Source of the DNA: Amycolatopsis aidingensis
GTDB taxonomy: Bacteria; Actinomycetota; Actinomycetes; Mycobacteriales; Pseudonocardiaceae
Direction of reading: 5' to 3'
Assembly (NCBI RefSeq): GCF_018885265.1
Contig: NZ_CP076538.1
Span: 5,120,001-5,184,000 of the forward strand
Length of the DNA: 64,000 nucleotides
Shown: piece after piece, positions 17,090 through 27,995 of the stretch
How positions within the stretch are numbered: the stretch's first letter is position 1
How the letters are laid out: every line of letters begins with the position of its first letter
The notes under the pieces: model-generated
Database searches by the model: none
What the model was told of the DNA's origin: nothing
Seen by the model: only the letters and a program-made list of their open reading frames with translations
Translations under genes and position numbers: made by a program

Positions 17090-17649
17090 TCGAACAACAC
17101 TTCGTCGCGTTGTGTACGGCGCTCGACCACGCCCAGGCGGCGGCGCCCAGAATCCGCGCGTGGGGACGGCAGCTGGCCCGCGCGCTCAGTACCGAGGGCA
17201 GGCTGCTCACCTGTGGCAACGGCGGCAGCGCCGCCGAGGCCCAGCATCTGAGCGGGGAGCTGGTCGGCCGGTTCCTCAGCGACCGGCAGCCGCTGTCGGC
17301 GATCGCCCTGCATGCCGACACCTCGGCGGGCACCGCGATCGTCAACGACTACGGCGAGCACGAGCTGTTCGCCCGCCAGGTCCGCGCGCACGGCAGGCGG
17401 GGCGATGTGCTGATCGCGCTGTCCACCAGTGGCCGCAGCCAGAACGTGGTCGCGGCGGCCAAGACCGCGCGCGAGCTCGGCCTGACCACCTGGGCACTCA
17501 CCGGGCCCGCGCCGAACCGGCTGGCCGCGGTGTGCGACGACGCGCTGGTGGTGGACGCGCCCAGCGTCGCGACGGTGCAGGAGGTGCACCTGGCGTTCGT
17601 GCACGCCCTGTGCGCGGCGCTGGACGAGTCACTGGGGGTGCCGACATGA
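17086..17649 (+). CDS. gmhA: Phosphoheptose isomerase (SIS domain)
   Basis: Converts sedoheptulose 7-phosphate to D-glycero-D-manno-heptose 7-phosphate. The 187-aa protein has the GmhA signature CGNGGSAAEAQHLSGELVGRF near residues 43-63, a sugar-phosphate SIS loop ALSTSGRSQNVVAAAKTARE near 118-137, and Zn/catalytic residues in VATVQEVHLAFVHALCAALD near the end. Length fits GmhA (about 190 aa). Start is GTG at 17086 with CAGGAGGTG upstream, overlapping the preceding TGA. Immediately followed by hldE with a 4-nt overlap. Confidence 0.9.
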   Translation: MIEQHFVALCTALDHAQAAAPRIRAWGRQLARALSTEGRLLTCGNGGSAAEAQHLSGELVGRFLSDRQPLSAIALHADTSAGTAIVNDYGEHELFARQVRAHGRRGDVLIALSTSGRSQNVVAAAKTARELGLTTWALTGPAPNRLAAVCDDALVVDAPSVATVQEVHLAFVHALCAALDESLGVPT

Positions 17650-19034
17650 GGCCGCTGGTGGTGCTCGGCGACACCTTCCTGGACGTGGACCTGGAGGGCA
17701 GCGCCGAGCGGCTGTGCCCGGAGGCACCGGTGCCGGTGCTGGAGGTGCACCAGACCTGGCAACGACCGGGTGGGGCGGGCCTGGCCGCGCTGCTGGCCGC
17801 CCGGTCGGCGACCAGGGTGGTGCTGGTGACCGCACTCGGGACGGACGCCGCGGGCACCCGGCTCGGCGAGTTGCTCCGCGGGGAGGTCGAGCTGCTACCG
17901 CTGCCGCTGGCGGGCGGCACGGTATGCAAGACCAGGGCGCGCGCGGCGGGCCAGTCGATGCTACGGCTGGACCACGGGCAGGGGCGGGCCGCCGAGCGGG
18001 CGCCGGTGCCCGGGCTCGAACTCGCCCTGCGCACGGCGGGTGCGGTGCTGGTGGCCGACTACGGGCGGGGCGTAGCGGCGCATCCGGAGATCCGGCGGCT
18101 GCTCACCGAGATCGCGCCAAGGACCCCGGTGGTGTGGGACCCGCATCCGCGCGGCTCCGCCCCGGTGCGGGGCGCGCGGCTGGCCACCCCGAACGAGTCC
18201 GAGGCCGCGGGATTCGCGCCCGCCGAGGCGGACCAGGCCAGGGCACTGCGCCACCGGTGGTCCTGCGCGGCCGTCGCGGTCACCCAGGGAGCCCGCGGTG
18301 CCCTGCTCGCCGGGCCGGGTGGCGGCGCCGCCCGGCGGGTGCCGGTGCCTGCCGACGCCACCGTGGCCGCTCCGGCGCGCACCGATACCTGCGGTGCTGG
18401 CGACCGGTTCGCCGCTGCGGCCGCCGCGGCCCTGCTCGAAGGGCAGAGTCTCAGCGAAGCCGTCGCCGCGGCGGTCGGCGCCGCGGCCCGGTTCGTCGGC
18501 GCGGGCGGCGCGGCCGCGCTCTCGGTGCGCGCCGACGGCGGACCGCACGGGACCGCACCCGCCGGGCAGGCTCCGCGCGGCGAGACCGCATTCGAGCTGG
18601 TGGACCGGGTTCGCCATGCCGGGGGCAGGGTGGTCGCCACCGGCGGCTGTTTCGACCTGCTGCACCCCGGGCATCTCGGCCTGCTCCGGCGGGCGCGGGC
18701 GCTGGGCGACGCGCTGGTGGTCTGCGTGAACTCCGACGACTCGGTGCGGCGGCTGAAGGGGCCCGGCAGGCCGATCGTGCCCGCGGCCGACCGGGCACGT
18801 CTGCTGGCCGAGCTGGAGTCGGTGGACGCGGTGGTGGTGTTCGACGAGCCATCCCCCGCCGCGCTGCTGGACCGCCTGCGCCCGGACTTCTGGGTCAAGG
18901 GCGGGGACTACACCGGCAGCGAGCTGCCCGAGGCGGCGGTGCTGCGCAGGCACGGCGGTGAGGTCGTGCTCGTGCCGCTGGTCGGCGGGTACTCCACCAC
19001 CGGGCTGCTGGCCACGGCCGGCGAGCACGGCTGA
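17646..19034 (+). CDS. hldE: Bifunctional heptose-7-phosphate kinase/heptose-1-phosphate adenylyltransferase
   Basis: Makes ADP-D-glycero-beta-D-manno-heptose in two steps. Residues 1-300 are a ribokinase/PfkB kinase: VVLGDTFLDVDLEGSAERLCPEAPVPVL, a GGAG core, and the catalytic DTCGAGDRFAAAAAAALLEG. Residues 320-462 are a cytidylyltransferase-fold adenylyltransferase with GCFDLLHPGHLGLLRRA (HxGH), VNSDDSVRRLKGPGRPIVP and FWVKGGDYTGSELPE. Length (462 aa) and order match E. coli HldE. No HldD epimerase is recognisable; the SDR downstream is a short classical type. Overlaps gmhA by 4 nt. Confidence 0.92.
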   Translation: MRPLVVLGDTFLDVDLEGSAERLCPEAPVPVLEVHQTWQRPGGAGLAALLAARSATRVVLVTALGTDAAGTRLGELLRGEVELLPLPLAGGTVCKTRARAAGQSMLRLDHGQGRAAERAPVPGLELALRTAGAVLVADYGRGVAAHPEIRRLLTEIAPRTPVVWDPHPRGSAPVRGARLATPNESEAAGFAPAEADQARALRHRWSCAAVAVTQGARGALLAGPGGGAARRVPVPADATVAAPARTDTCGAGDRFAAAAAAALLEGQSLSEAVAAAVGAAARFVGAGGAAALSVRADGGPHGTAPAGQAPRGETAFELVDRVRHAGGRVVATGGCFDLLHPGHLGLLRRARALGDALVVCVNSDDSVRRLKGPGRPIVPAADRARLLAELESVDAVVVFDEPSPAALLDRLRPDFWVKGGDYTGSELPEAAVLRRHGGEVVLVPLVGGYSTTGLLATAGEHG

Positions 19035-19053
19035 CGTTCGCGAAAGGAGCGCG

Positions 19054-19752
19054 ATGAACCTCCCGAGGTATCCCGGCAATGTCTTGGTCACCGGCGGCGC
19101 CTCCGGCCTCGGTGCGGCCACGGTGGCGGCGGTGCGCGAGGCGGGCGGCCTGCCACTGGTGATCGACCGGGCCCCGCCAGCCGAGCCGGTGCGGCATGTG
19201 CTGGCCGACGTGTCCGAAACCGGTGCCGCCGAGGCGGCGGTCGGTGAGCTGGCCGAGCAGGCCGGCGGCCGGATCGACGCCGTGTTCACCGCTGCGGGCG
19301 TGGACGCCTGCGGCGCGCTGGACGCCGTACCGGCCAAGGACTGGGAACGGGTGGTGCAGGTCAACCTGCTCGGCACGGCGGCGGTGGTGCGGGCCGCGTT
19401 GCCGTTCCTGCGGCGATCCCGTGGCACCGTGGTGACCTGCGCCTCCACCCTGGGACTGCGGGCCGTCGGCGACGCGACGGCCTACTGCGCAGCCAAGCAC
19501 GGGGTCGTCGGGTTCACCAGGGCGCTGGCCGCGGAGACGGCGGGCGAGGTCGGGGTGACCATGCTGGTCCCCGGCGGGATGGACACGCATTTCTTCGACG
19601 ACCGGGAGGAGCAGTACCGGCCGCCCGCGGACGCCGAGCTGAACCAGCCGGGGCACGTCGCCAGGACGGTGCTGTTCGCGCTGGGCCAGCCGCCCGGCAG
19701 CGAGGTCAGGGAGCTGGTGGTGTGCTGCTCCAGGGAAGGGTCGTGGCCGTGA
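19054..19752 (+). CDS. Short-chain dehydrogenase/reductase
   Basis: A 232-aa classical SDR. It shows the NAD(P) site VLVTGGASGLGAA (TGxxxGxG) at residues 10-22, DVSETGAA for the adenine pocket, the catalytic Ser in VVTCASTLGLRAVGDATAYCAAKHG with YxxxK, and the PGGMDT loop. It is too short to be the extended-type heptose epimerase HldD, so it may instead oxidise or reduce a sugar intermediate. AAAGGAG upstream supports the ATG at 19054. Same operon, and its stop overlaps the next GTG start. Confidence 0.85.
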   Translation: MNLPRYPGNVLVTGGASGLGAATVAAVREAGGLPLVIDRAPPAEPVRHVLADVSETGAAEAAVGELAEQAGGRIDAVFTAAGVDACGALDAVPAKDWERVVQVNLLGTAAVVRAALPFLRRSRGTVVTCASTLGLRAVGDATAYCAAKHGVVGFTRALAAETAGEVGVTMLVPGGMDTHFFDDREEQYRPPADAELNQPGHVARTVLFALGQPPGSEVRELVVCCSREGSWP

Positions 19753-20696
19753 GCCGCGCGCCGGCCGTGCTCGCGCTGCGCGCACTGGGGCTTGGCGACC
19801 TGCTCGTGGTCGTGCCCGCGCTGCGGGGGCTGCGCGCGGCCTTCCCGGACGACCGGATCGTGCTCGCCGCTCCGGAGCAACTGCGGGAGGTGGCCGAGCT
19901 GGTCGAGGCCGTGGACGAGCTACTGCCAACGCCGGGGCTCGGCGCGCTGGACTGGCCGGGTGATCCGCCGCGGGTCGCGGTGAACCTGCACGGCAGCGGC
20001 CCGGAGAGCATCGCCGACCTGACCGCGGTCCGGCCGCAGTGGCTGATCAGCCACCGGAACTCCGCCTGCCCCGAGATCGAAGGCCCCGGCTGGGACGAGG
20101 AGGTGCACGAGGTGCGCCGGTGGTGCGGTCTGCTGGAGTGGCACGGGATTCCGGCCGATCCGGCCGACTTCCGGCTGCCGCCGCCACCGGGGCCGAGTCC
20201 GGCACCGGGCGCGATCGTCGTGCATCCCGGCGCGGCCTACCCCGCCCGCCGCTGGCCCGCCGAGCACTACGCGCGGGTGGCGGCGGAACTCGGGGCGGAG
20301 GGCCATCGGGTGGTGCTCACCGGCGGCGCCGCGGAACGCGACCTCGCCGCGGAGGTGGCCGCCTCGGCCGGGCTGGGCGAGGCGGCGGTGCTCGCCGGCC
20401 GCACCGGGCTGGCCGAGCTCGCCGCGCTGGTGGCCGGTGCCCGCCTGGTGGTGTGCGGGGACACCGGGGTCGGCCATCTCGCCACCGCCTTCGCGACCCC
20501 CTCGGTGCTGCTGTTCGGGCCGACCTCGCCTGCGCGCTGGGGCCCGCCGCCCGACGCGCACGAACACGTGGCGTTGTGGTCCGGCGATCAGGGCGATCCG
20601 TTCGCCGACCGGCCGGATCCCGGGCTGCTGCGGCTGACCGTTGCGGACGTGCTGGCCGGGGTGCGCAGGCTCGGCGTCGGGGCGGGGACGCCATGA
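19749..20696 (+). CDS. Glycosyltransferase family 9, second heptosyltransferase-like enzyme
   Basis: A 315-aa GT9 enzyme with VLALRALGLGDLLVVVPALRGLRAAFP at the N-terminus, IVVHPGAAYPARRWPAEHYARVA, VVLTGGAAERDLAAEVA, and VCGDTGVGHLATAFATPSVLLFGP for donor binding. The GTG at 19749 overlaps the preceding TGA and is preferred for translational coupling, though in-frame GTGs at 19743 and 19722 exist. It is the second GT9 in the operon, consistent with a glycan containing two heptose (or related) residues. Confidence 0.87.
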   Translation: MSRAPAVLALRALGLGDLLVVVPALRGLRAAFPDDRIVLAAPEQLREVAELVEAVDELLPTPGLGALDWPGDPPRVAVNLHGSGPESIADLTAVRPQWLISHRNSACPEIEGPGWDEEVHEVRRWCGLLEWHGIPADPADFRLPPPPGPSPAPGAIVVHPGAAYPARRWPAEHYARVAAELGAEGHRVVLTGGAAERDLAAEVAASAGLGEAAVLAGRTGLAELAALVAGARLVVCGDTGVGHLATAFATPSVLLFGPTSPARWGPPPDAHEHVALWSGDQGDPFADRPDPGLLRLTVADVLAGVRRLGVGAGTP

Positions 20697-22012
20697 CCGG
20701 CGCACCCGCGGTCGGGGTGGTCGGCGCCGGTTACGTCGGGCTGACCACGGCCGCCTGCCTCGCCCACCTCGGGCACCGGGTGGTCTGCGTGGAAGCCGAT
20801 GCGCGGAAGGCGCGGCGCCTGCGGGACGGCGAGGTGCCGATCAGCGAGCCCGGCCTGACCGAGCTGGTGCGCGCGGGCCTGGCCGCGGCGACCCTGTCCT
20901 TCACCACCGAGGTGCGGCGGCTTCGCCGCGCGGGCATCGTGTTCCTCTGCCTGCCGACGCCGATGGGTGCCGACGGGGACGCCGACCTGGGGGCGCTGGA
21001 GGCGGAGCTGGTCACGTTGTCCGGGGTGCTGGCCAGGGAGTGCGTGCTGGTCACCAAGTCGACCGTGCCGGTCGGCACCGCGCGGCGGGCGGCTCGCATG
21101 CTGGCCCGGCCGGACGTGCGGCTGGTGAGCAATCCGGAGTTTCTCCGCGAGGGACACGCCGTGCGGGATTTCCTGCGCCCCAGCCGGATCGTGATCGGTG
21201 CGGAGGACGCGGGCGCCGCCGAGCGGGTCGCCGCGCTGTACGCCGGGGTGGACGCCCCGGTACTGCGGACCGATCCGGCGAGTGCCGAACTGGCGAAGTA
21301 CGCCAGCAACGCTTTCCTCGCGGTGAAACTGTCGTACATGAACGAGCTCGCCGAGCTGTGCGAGCGCCTCGGGGCGGATATCACCGAGGTCGGCAGGGTG
21401 ATGGGACTCGACGCACGGATCGGAACCGCGTTCCTGGCCCCTGGCCCCGGCTGGGGCGGTTCCTGCCTGCCGAAGGACACCCGCGCGCTGCTGCGCTCGG
21501 CGCCGGAGTCGGGTGGCGCCCTGAGCGTGGTGCGGGCGGCGGTGCTGGCGAACGAGGCGCAGCGGGAACGGATCCTCGGCAAGGTGTGCCGGGCCGTCAC
21601 CGGGCGTCCGGACGGGTCGCTCGCCGGACTCCGGATCGGCGTGCTCGGGCTCACCTTCAAGGCGGGCACCGACGACCTGCGGCACTCCCCCGCGCTGGCG
21701 ATCGCCCATGGGCTGGCCGAACGGGGTGCCACGGTCACCGGCTATGACCCCGAGGTGGCGGCCACCGAGGCCGCGCGCCTCGCCCCGGTCCAGGTGGCCG
21801 ACGACCCGTACCTGGTCGGCAAGGACGCCGCCGGGATCGTGCTGCTCACCGAGTGGCCCCAGTTCCGCGAACTGGACTGGGCCCGGCTGGCCGCGACCAC
21901 CGAGCGGGCGCTCGTCGTGGACACCCGCAACCTGCTCGATACCGACCGGCTCGCCCGCGCCGGATTCGCGCAGGTACGGCTCGGCGGCAAGGCGCCGAGA
22001 CCGGCAGACTGA
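20693..22012 (+). CDS. UDP-glucose/GDP-mannose dehydrogenase family protein
   Basis: A 439-aa NAD-dependent, twofold oxidising nucleotide-sugar dehydrogenase, most like UDP-glucose 6-dehydrogenase (UDP-glucuronate product). Landmarks are VGVVGAGYVGLTTAACLAHLGH (NAD fold), CLPTPMGADGDADL, TKSTVPVGT, SNPEFLREGHAVRDFLRPSRIVIG, the Lys in AELAKYASNAFLAVKLSYMNE, the catalytic Cys in GPGWGGSCLPKDTRAL near residue 259 and LGLTFKAGTDDLRHSPA. Last member of the overlapping run, suggesting a uronic acid in the same glycan. Confidence 0.9.
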   Translation: MTGAPAVGVVGAGYVGLTTAACLAHLGHRVVCVEADARKARRLRDGEVPISEPGLTELVRAGLAAATLSFTTEVRRLRRAGIVFLCLPTPMGADGDADLGALEAELVTLSGVLARECVLVTKSTVPVGTARRAARMLARPDVRLVSNPEFLREGHAVRDFLRPSRIVIGAEDAGAAERVAALYAGVDAPVLRTDPASAELAKYASNAFLAVKLSYMNELAELCERLGADITEVGRVMGLDARIGTAFLAPGPGWGGSCLPKDTRALLRSAPESGGALSVVRAAVLANEAQRERILGKVCRAVTGRPDGSLAGLRIGVLGLTFKAGTDDLRHSPALAIAHGLAERGATVTGYDPEVAATEAARLAPVQVADDPYLVGKDAAGIVLLTEWPQFRELDWARLAATTERALVVDTRNLLDTDRLARAGFAQVRLGGKAPRPAD

Positions 22013-22016
22013 CCCG

Positions 22017-24597
<2,581 letters not shown>

Positions 24598-24622
24598 GCC
24601 CGGCGGCGGCCGCGTCCGGCGG

Positions 24623-25528
24623 TCAGTCGGCAGGGTCCGGCCGCACGACCAGAACCGGGCACTCGGCGTGGTGCACCATGGCCTGGCTGGTGGAGCCGAG
24701 CACCAGGCCGGGCAGCCCGCCCCGCCCGCGGCATCCCACCACCAGCAACCGCGCCCGTGCGGACCATTCCAGCAGCTGGTGCCGGGGCCGGTCCCTTGCC
24801 ACCACCCGGCGCACCTCCACCTCCGGGTACTTCTCCTGCCAGCCAGCCAGCCGCTCGGCCAGCGCCCGCTGCTCAGCCTCCTCCACCGACTCCCAGGTCG
24901 AGTAGAACCGCGCCGGGCTGAACACGGTGTCGTAGTCACCGTCCAGCCAGGCGTGCACCGCCACCAGCGGAGCACCCCGCCAGGATGCCTCCTCGAACGC
25001 GACCGCGACCGCCCGTTCGCTGACCGGGCTGCCGTCGATCCCCACCACCACGGGTCCCTCCGCGGGCACCTCCGCGCCGCCGTCCCGGCCACGCACGACC
25101 GCGACCGGGCAGTGCGCGTGCCCGGTCAGCGCCACCGCGGTGGAGCCCAGCCGCATCCCGGGGAACCCGCCCCCGCCCGAACCCCCCAGCACCAGCATCC
25201 GGGCCTGCTGGGAAAGCTCGAGCAACGAGGGGATCACCGGTTCCCGCAACAGCACCGGGTCCACCTCGATACCGGGACTCACCGCGGCGGCGGTCTCGGC
25301 CGCTTCGCGCAGAATCCGCTCGCTCTGCTGTTCCAGCGCCGCGAAGAACTCGCGCGGCAGCGCGAGGCCGCCGCCGTGGTAGCCCACGGACAGGGTCAGC
25401 GCATAGGCGGGCCGCAGCCGAGACCTTCGCTGCGCCGCCGTCTCCGCCGCCCAGCGCACCGCCTGGGTGGCCGCCGCCGATCCATCCACACCGACGACGA
25501 TCCCGCCGCCGGACGTCACATCACTCAT
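24623..25528 (-). CDS. Tandem-domain universal stress protein
   Basis: A 301-aa cytoplasmic protein with two Usp domains (about 1-150 and 158-301), each with the ATP-binding G-x2-G-x9-G-S/T pattern: LVLGGSGGGGFPGMRLGSTAVAL and LLVVGCRGRGGLPGLVLGSTSQAM. Tandem Usp proteins of this size are hallmark members of the mycobacterial DosR regulon. AGGAG lies directly against the ATG at 25528, so initiation at the GTG of codon 4 is an alternative. Convergent with the devS gene. A good DevR box lies about 100 nt upstream. Confidence 0.9.
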   Translation of the reverse strand: MSDVTSGGGIVVGVDGSAAATQAVRWAAETAAQRRSRLRPAYALTLSVGYHGGGLALPREFFAALEQQSERILREAAETAAAVSPGIEVDPVLLREPVIPSLLELSQQARMLVLGGSGGGGFPGMRLGSTAVALTGHAHCPVAVVRGRDGGAEVPAEGPVVVGIDGSPVSERAVAVAFEEASWRGAPLVAVHAWLDGDYDTVFSPARFYSTWESVEEAEQRALAERLAGWQEKYPEVEVRRVVARDRPRHQLLEWSARARLLVVGCRGRGGLPGLVLGSTSQAMVHHAECPVLVVRPDPAD

Positions 25529-25627
25529 CTCCTGCTCGCCTTCTTCCGGGCATCTCGCCGCGCTGTTTCGTTGCCTGGACACTACGAAGCGCCGCCCCGG
25601 CCGTGCGCCGGTCCTCGGTCATCGGAA

Positions 25628-25647
25628 GGAGGGACTTTCGACCCTCA
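25628..25647. promoter_or_regulatory. DevR (DosR) box upstream of universal stress protein gene
   Basis: The core GGGACTTTCGACCC at 25631-25644 matches 12 of 14 positions of the GGGACTWWAGTCCC core. It lies 100 nt upstream of the tandem Usp gene (minus) and 119 nt upstream of the plus-strand regulator. Position and target type both fit a DevR operator. Confidence 0.55.
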
Positions 25648-25680
25648 ATCGATCATCCACAAAGGACAAATGAAGAGTGA

Positions 25681-25694
25681 GAGTGCGAACACTC
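25681..25694. promoter_or_regulatory. Short palindrome upstream of HTH regulator
   Basis: GAGTG-CGAA-CACTC is a perfect inverted repeat 72 nt before the GTG of the regulator at 25766. It could be its autoregulatory operator. Confidence 0.35.
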
Positions 25695-25765
25695 CCAACC
25701 GGGAAGCGGAAAACCCCGATAACGTCGATGGAGTGATCAAGATGCGGCGGCGGTGAGGAGCGAGC

Positions 25766-26776
25766 GTGGTATTGCAGATGGTGTTCGAGCGGGAGGACCT
25801 GGCACGAGTGCGGCTGGAGTCGGCCCCCGACCCGATGTGGGAGCTGCTGCTGGGGCTGTACCGCTGGCAGGCAGGCGCCTGCCCGGCCGCCTACGGTTCC
25901 TGGCGGGCCGAGGTCGCGGACCTGCTGACCACCCAGGAGCGGGCACGGTGGGCCGTGGCCAGGCTGTGCCAGTTGCTACCCGGTGCGAACGCCCCGGACT
26001 TCCTGACCCCTTCGGTTCCGGTCACCGAACTGGGCACAGGCTGCGAACTGCTGGCGCGGACCCCGAGTCGCCAGCTGCGCAGGGACCTGCTCGCCACCTT
26101 CCCCGGAGGTACCGCACCGGGGTGGCTGCGCAAGCTGGCCGCGGGGCACCGGGAGGACCGCGCCGAGCTGATCACCACGGTCCGCCAGGGATACGCGACG
26201 CTGGTGGCACCCCGCTGGTCCGCGGTGCGCGGCGTGGTCGGTGCCGAGCACGCCGCCAGGGCCCGGCTGCTCACCGGCCAGGGGGTGGGGGCCTTGCTCG
26301 GCGACATTCCCGGCGTGCTGCGCTGGGACGGGCGAGTGCTGGAGACCCGGTATCCGGAGGACCGCACGGTGTATCTCGGGGGCCGGGGGCTACGGCTGCT
26401 GCCCTCCTACTTCTGCTGGGGCAATCCGGTGACCTGGCTGGACCCCGAGCTGCCCCCGGCGCTGGTCTACCAGGCACAGCAAGCGCATCCGGCCGGGCGG
26501 CTACCGGACCGCTCGGACCGGCTGGTGGCACTGCTGGGCCGGACCCGCGCCCGCTGCCTCGCGCTGCTTACCGCCTCCCGCACCACCAGTGAACTCGCCC
26601 GGCAGGCAGGCATCACCGTGGGATCCGCCAGCAAGCACGCCGGGGTGCTCCGGGAAGCGGGCCTGGTCAGCAGCACCCGGCACGGCCCGACGGTGCTGCA
26701 TCACGCCACCCCGCTTGGCATCGACCTGCTGAGCGGGCCGGGGCAGCACGGCACGGGGGCAACCGGGCAACCGTGA
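25766..26776 (+). CDS. Winged-helix (ArsR-type) transcriptional regulator
   Basis: A 336-aa DNA-binding protein. Residues 1-235 form a family-specific N-terminal domain (WELLLGLYRWQAGACPA, GWLRKLAAGHREDRAELI, LLPSYFCWGNPVTWLDPE). The C-terminal winged helix (about 258-315) has RARCLALLTASRTTSELARQAGITVGSASKHAGVLREAGLVSSTRHGPTVLHHATPLG, the ArsR/DUF5937-type pattern seen in many actinobacterial regulators. No metal-binding Cys cluster is visible. GTG at 25766 is preceded by GAGGAG at good spacing. The regulated gene is unknown; the palindrome at 25681 may be its site. Confidence 0.82.
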   Translation: MVLQMVFEREDLARVRLESAPDPMWELLLGLYRWQAGACPAAYGSWRAEVADLLTTQERARWAVARLCQLLPGANAPDFLTPSVPVTELGTGCELLARTPSRQLRRDLLATFPGGTAPGWLRKLAAGHREDRAELITTVRQGYATLVAPRWSAVRGVVGAEHAARARLLTGQGVGALLGDIPGVLRWDGRVLETRYPEDRTVYLGGRGLRLLPSYFCWGNPVTWLDPELPPALVYQAQQAHPAGRLPDRSDRLVALLGRTRARCLALLTASRTTSELARQAGITVGSASKHAGVLREAGLVSSTRHGPTVLHHATPLGIDLLSGPGQHGTGATGQP

Positions 26777-26793
26777 ACCGGCACCCGACCGGG

Positions 26794-26827
26794 TTCCGGC
26801 CGCCCGCACCGGAGCGGACGGCCGGAA
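26794..26827. terminator. Hairpin between convergent genes
   Basis: TTCCGGCCG (26794-26802) and its exact reverse complement (26819-26827) bracket a 16-nt loop. It lies between the convergent regulator and secreted-protein genes and would serve both. Confidence 0.5.
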
Positions 26828-26841
26828 CGATGCCTTACCGG

Positions 26842-27312
26842 TTACTGGAAGTTCCAGCCCCGCGAGTTGCACAGCAGGTTCTCGTTCGAGCTACGGTCCC
26901 AGGTGCACGGGAACCCGTTCAGCACGCTGTTCTCGTAGTAGTTCTTGTTGCACTGGCCCCATTTGCCCTTGCCAAGGCTGTTCACGCACATCCCGTGCCG
27001 GTACAGGCTGCCGTTACGGAAGTTCTCCCACTTGACGACCGCGGAGGCGCCGTCGCCCAGCTGGTCCTGGACCCACCAGCGGTCCCCGTATGCCTGGTAG
27101 CAGATCTCGACCGCGGGCACCGAATGACAGGTCAGCTCCGAACGCGACGGCAGGTTGCCTGCCACCGCGAAGTTCCGCTCGAACTCGGCCACCGCCGCGC
27201 CGCTCGCGGGTGTGGCGGTCTCCGCGGCCACCGCGGTGCCCGGCAGGCCGGCGCCGATCAGCGCGGCGATGGCCATCGACAGGGTCAGCAGTAGTGCTCG
27301 GCCCTTACGCAT
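26842..27312 (-). CDS. Secreted cysteine-containing small protein
   Basis: A 156-aa exported protein of unknown function. A Sec signal peptide is clear: MRKGR, the hydrophobic ALLLTLSMAIAALIGAG, then AVA-AE (cut after about residue 30). The mature part has six Cys, consistent with three disulfides, and many aromatic residues (RWWVQDQLG, NYYENSVLNGFPCTW). The fold could be an extracellular inhibitor or binding domain, but no family is recognised. GGAGG precedes the ATG at 27312 by 7 nt. Its 5' leader holds a perfect 10-bp hairpin (27337-27362). It lies just outside the beta-lactam cluster. Confidence 0.75.
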   Translation of the reverse strand: MRKGRALLLTLSMAIAALIGAGLPGTAVAAETATPASGAAVAEFERNFAVAGNLPSRSELTCHSVPAVEICYQAYGDRWWVQDQLGDGASAVVKWENFRNGSLYRHGMCVNSLGKGKWGQCNKNYYENSVLNGFPCTWDRSSNENLLCNSRGWNFQ

Positions 27313-27995
27313 CTGTTTCCTCCATTCGTCGGCTTCCCGCACCGCCTGCTTCGGCGGTGCGGGTGGACGGCGGTGAAACCGCTCGTCGGCCGGCCCGGAT
27401 TCACCGTGCACCCCGGAGGGGACAGGAGCCCCCTCCCCCAGAAGGGTGTTCTTTCTCGCAATTCGGCTACCGGTTCCGGGCGGCCCAGCCGAGCCTGCCG
27501 AAGAACCCGCCGATCTGGAAAGCTTTTGCACCAGAACGAAAACCACCGGCCACGCACCGGTAACTCGCTACCCAGACCAGACGGAATAATCGAAAAGTTT
27601 CGCTTACAAACCCGTTACCGCAGCTCAGCTACCAGGCCAGGGCATGCAGCTCCCAACCGAACACGTGATTGAGATCACCGACCCCGCGGGGCATTACCAG
27701 ACGATTGCCCAACGGGAAACCCGCCAAAAGAGGGTGCCTTCATCGGGCCGCTCGGTTATGGGAAAATGTTGGCCCCTACCTCCATTCGGGTGGTGACGTT
27801 GGGTCCATTGGGAGTATTTTCCGGTGGGAAGGTAACCAATACCCACATGTTTCCGTCATCCTTTCCATATGGCTGCCGCTCGGCGGGCCGGAGTGGGAAC
27901 GCCGGACCCGTGCCGAGCCCAGCAAGTTGATGACGGCGTCCTGGACCCCGACGAACCCGTGTGGTGAGCGACAGGACCGTGATCTGGGGGATGGC
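27313..27995. other. 683-bp intergenic region before the SARP gene
   Basis: No supportable gene is seen. It is clearly more AT-rich than the rest of the window, particularly 27570-27620 and 27760-27860, and must contain the divergent promoters for the secreted protein and the SARP regulator. TTGGG is repeated at 9-bp pitch near 27800, but no clear copy of the CRAWAAN heptamer pair found at the other cluster promoters was identified. Confidence 0.5.
27337..27362 (-). promoter_or_regulatory. 5'-leader hairpin of the secreted protein gene
   Basis: CCGCACCGCC and its exact complement form a 10-bp stem with a 6-nt loop, ending 25 nt before the ATG. A second G/C stem (about 27415-27436) lies further upstream. 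Attenuator or stabiliser role is possible. Confidence 0.4.

Noticed and set aside
27373..27672. 100-codon open frame in the SARP upstream region
   Set aside because: No ribosome site or recognisable motif; the region is AT-richer promoter DNA.
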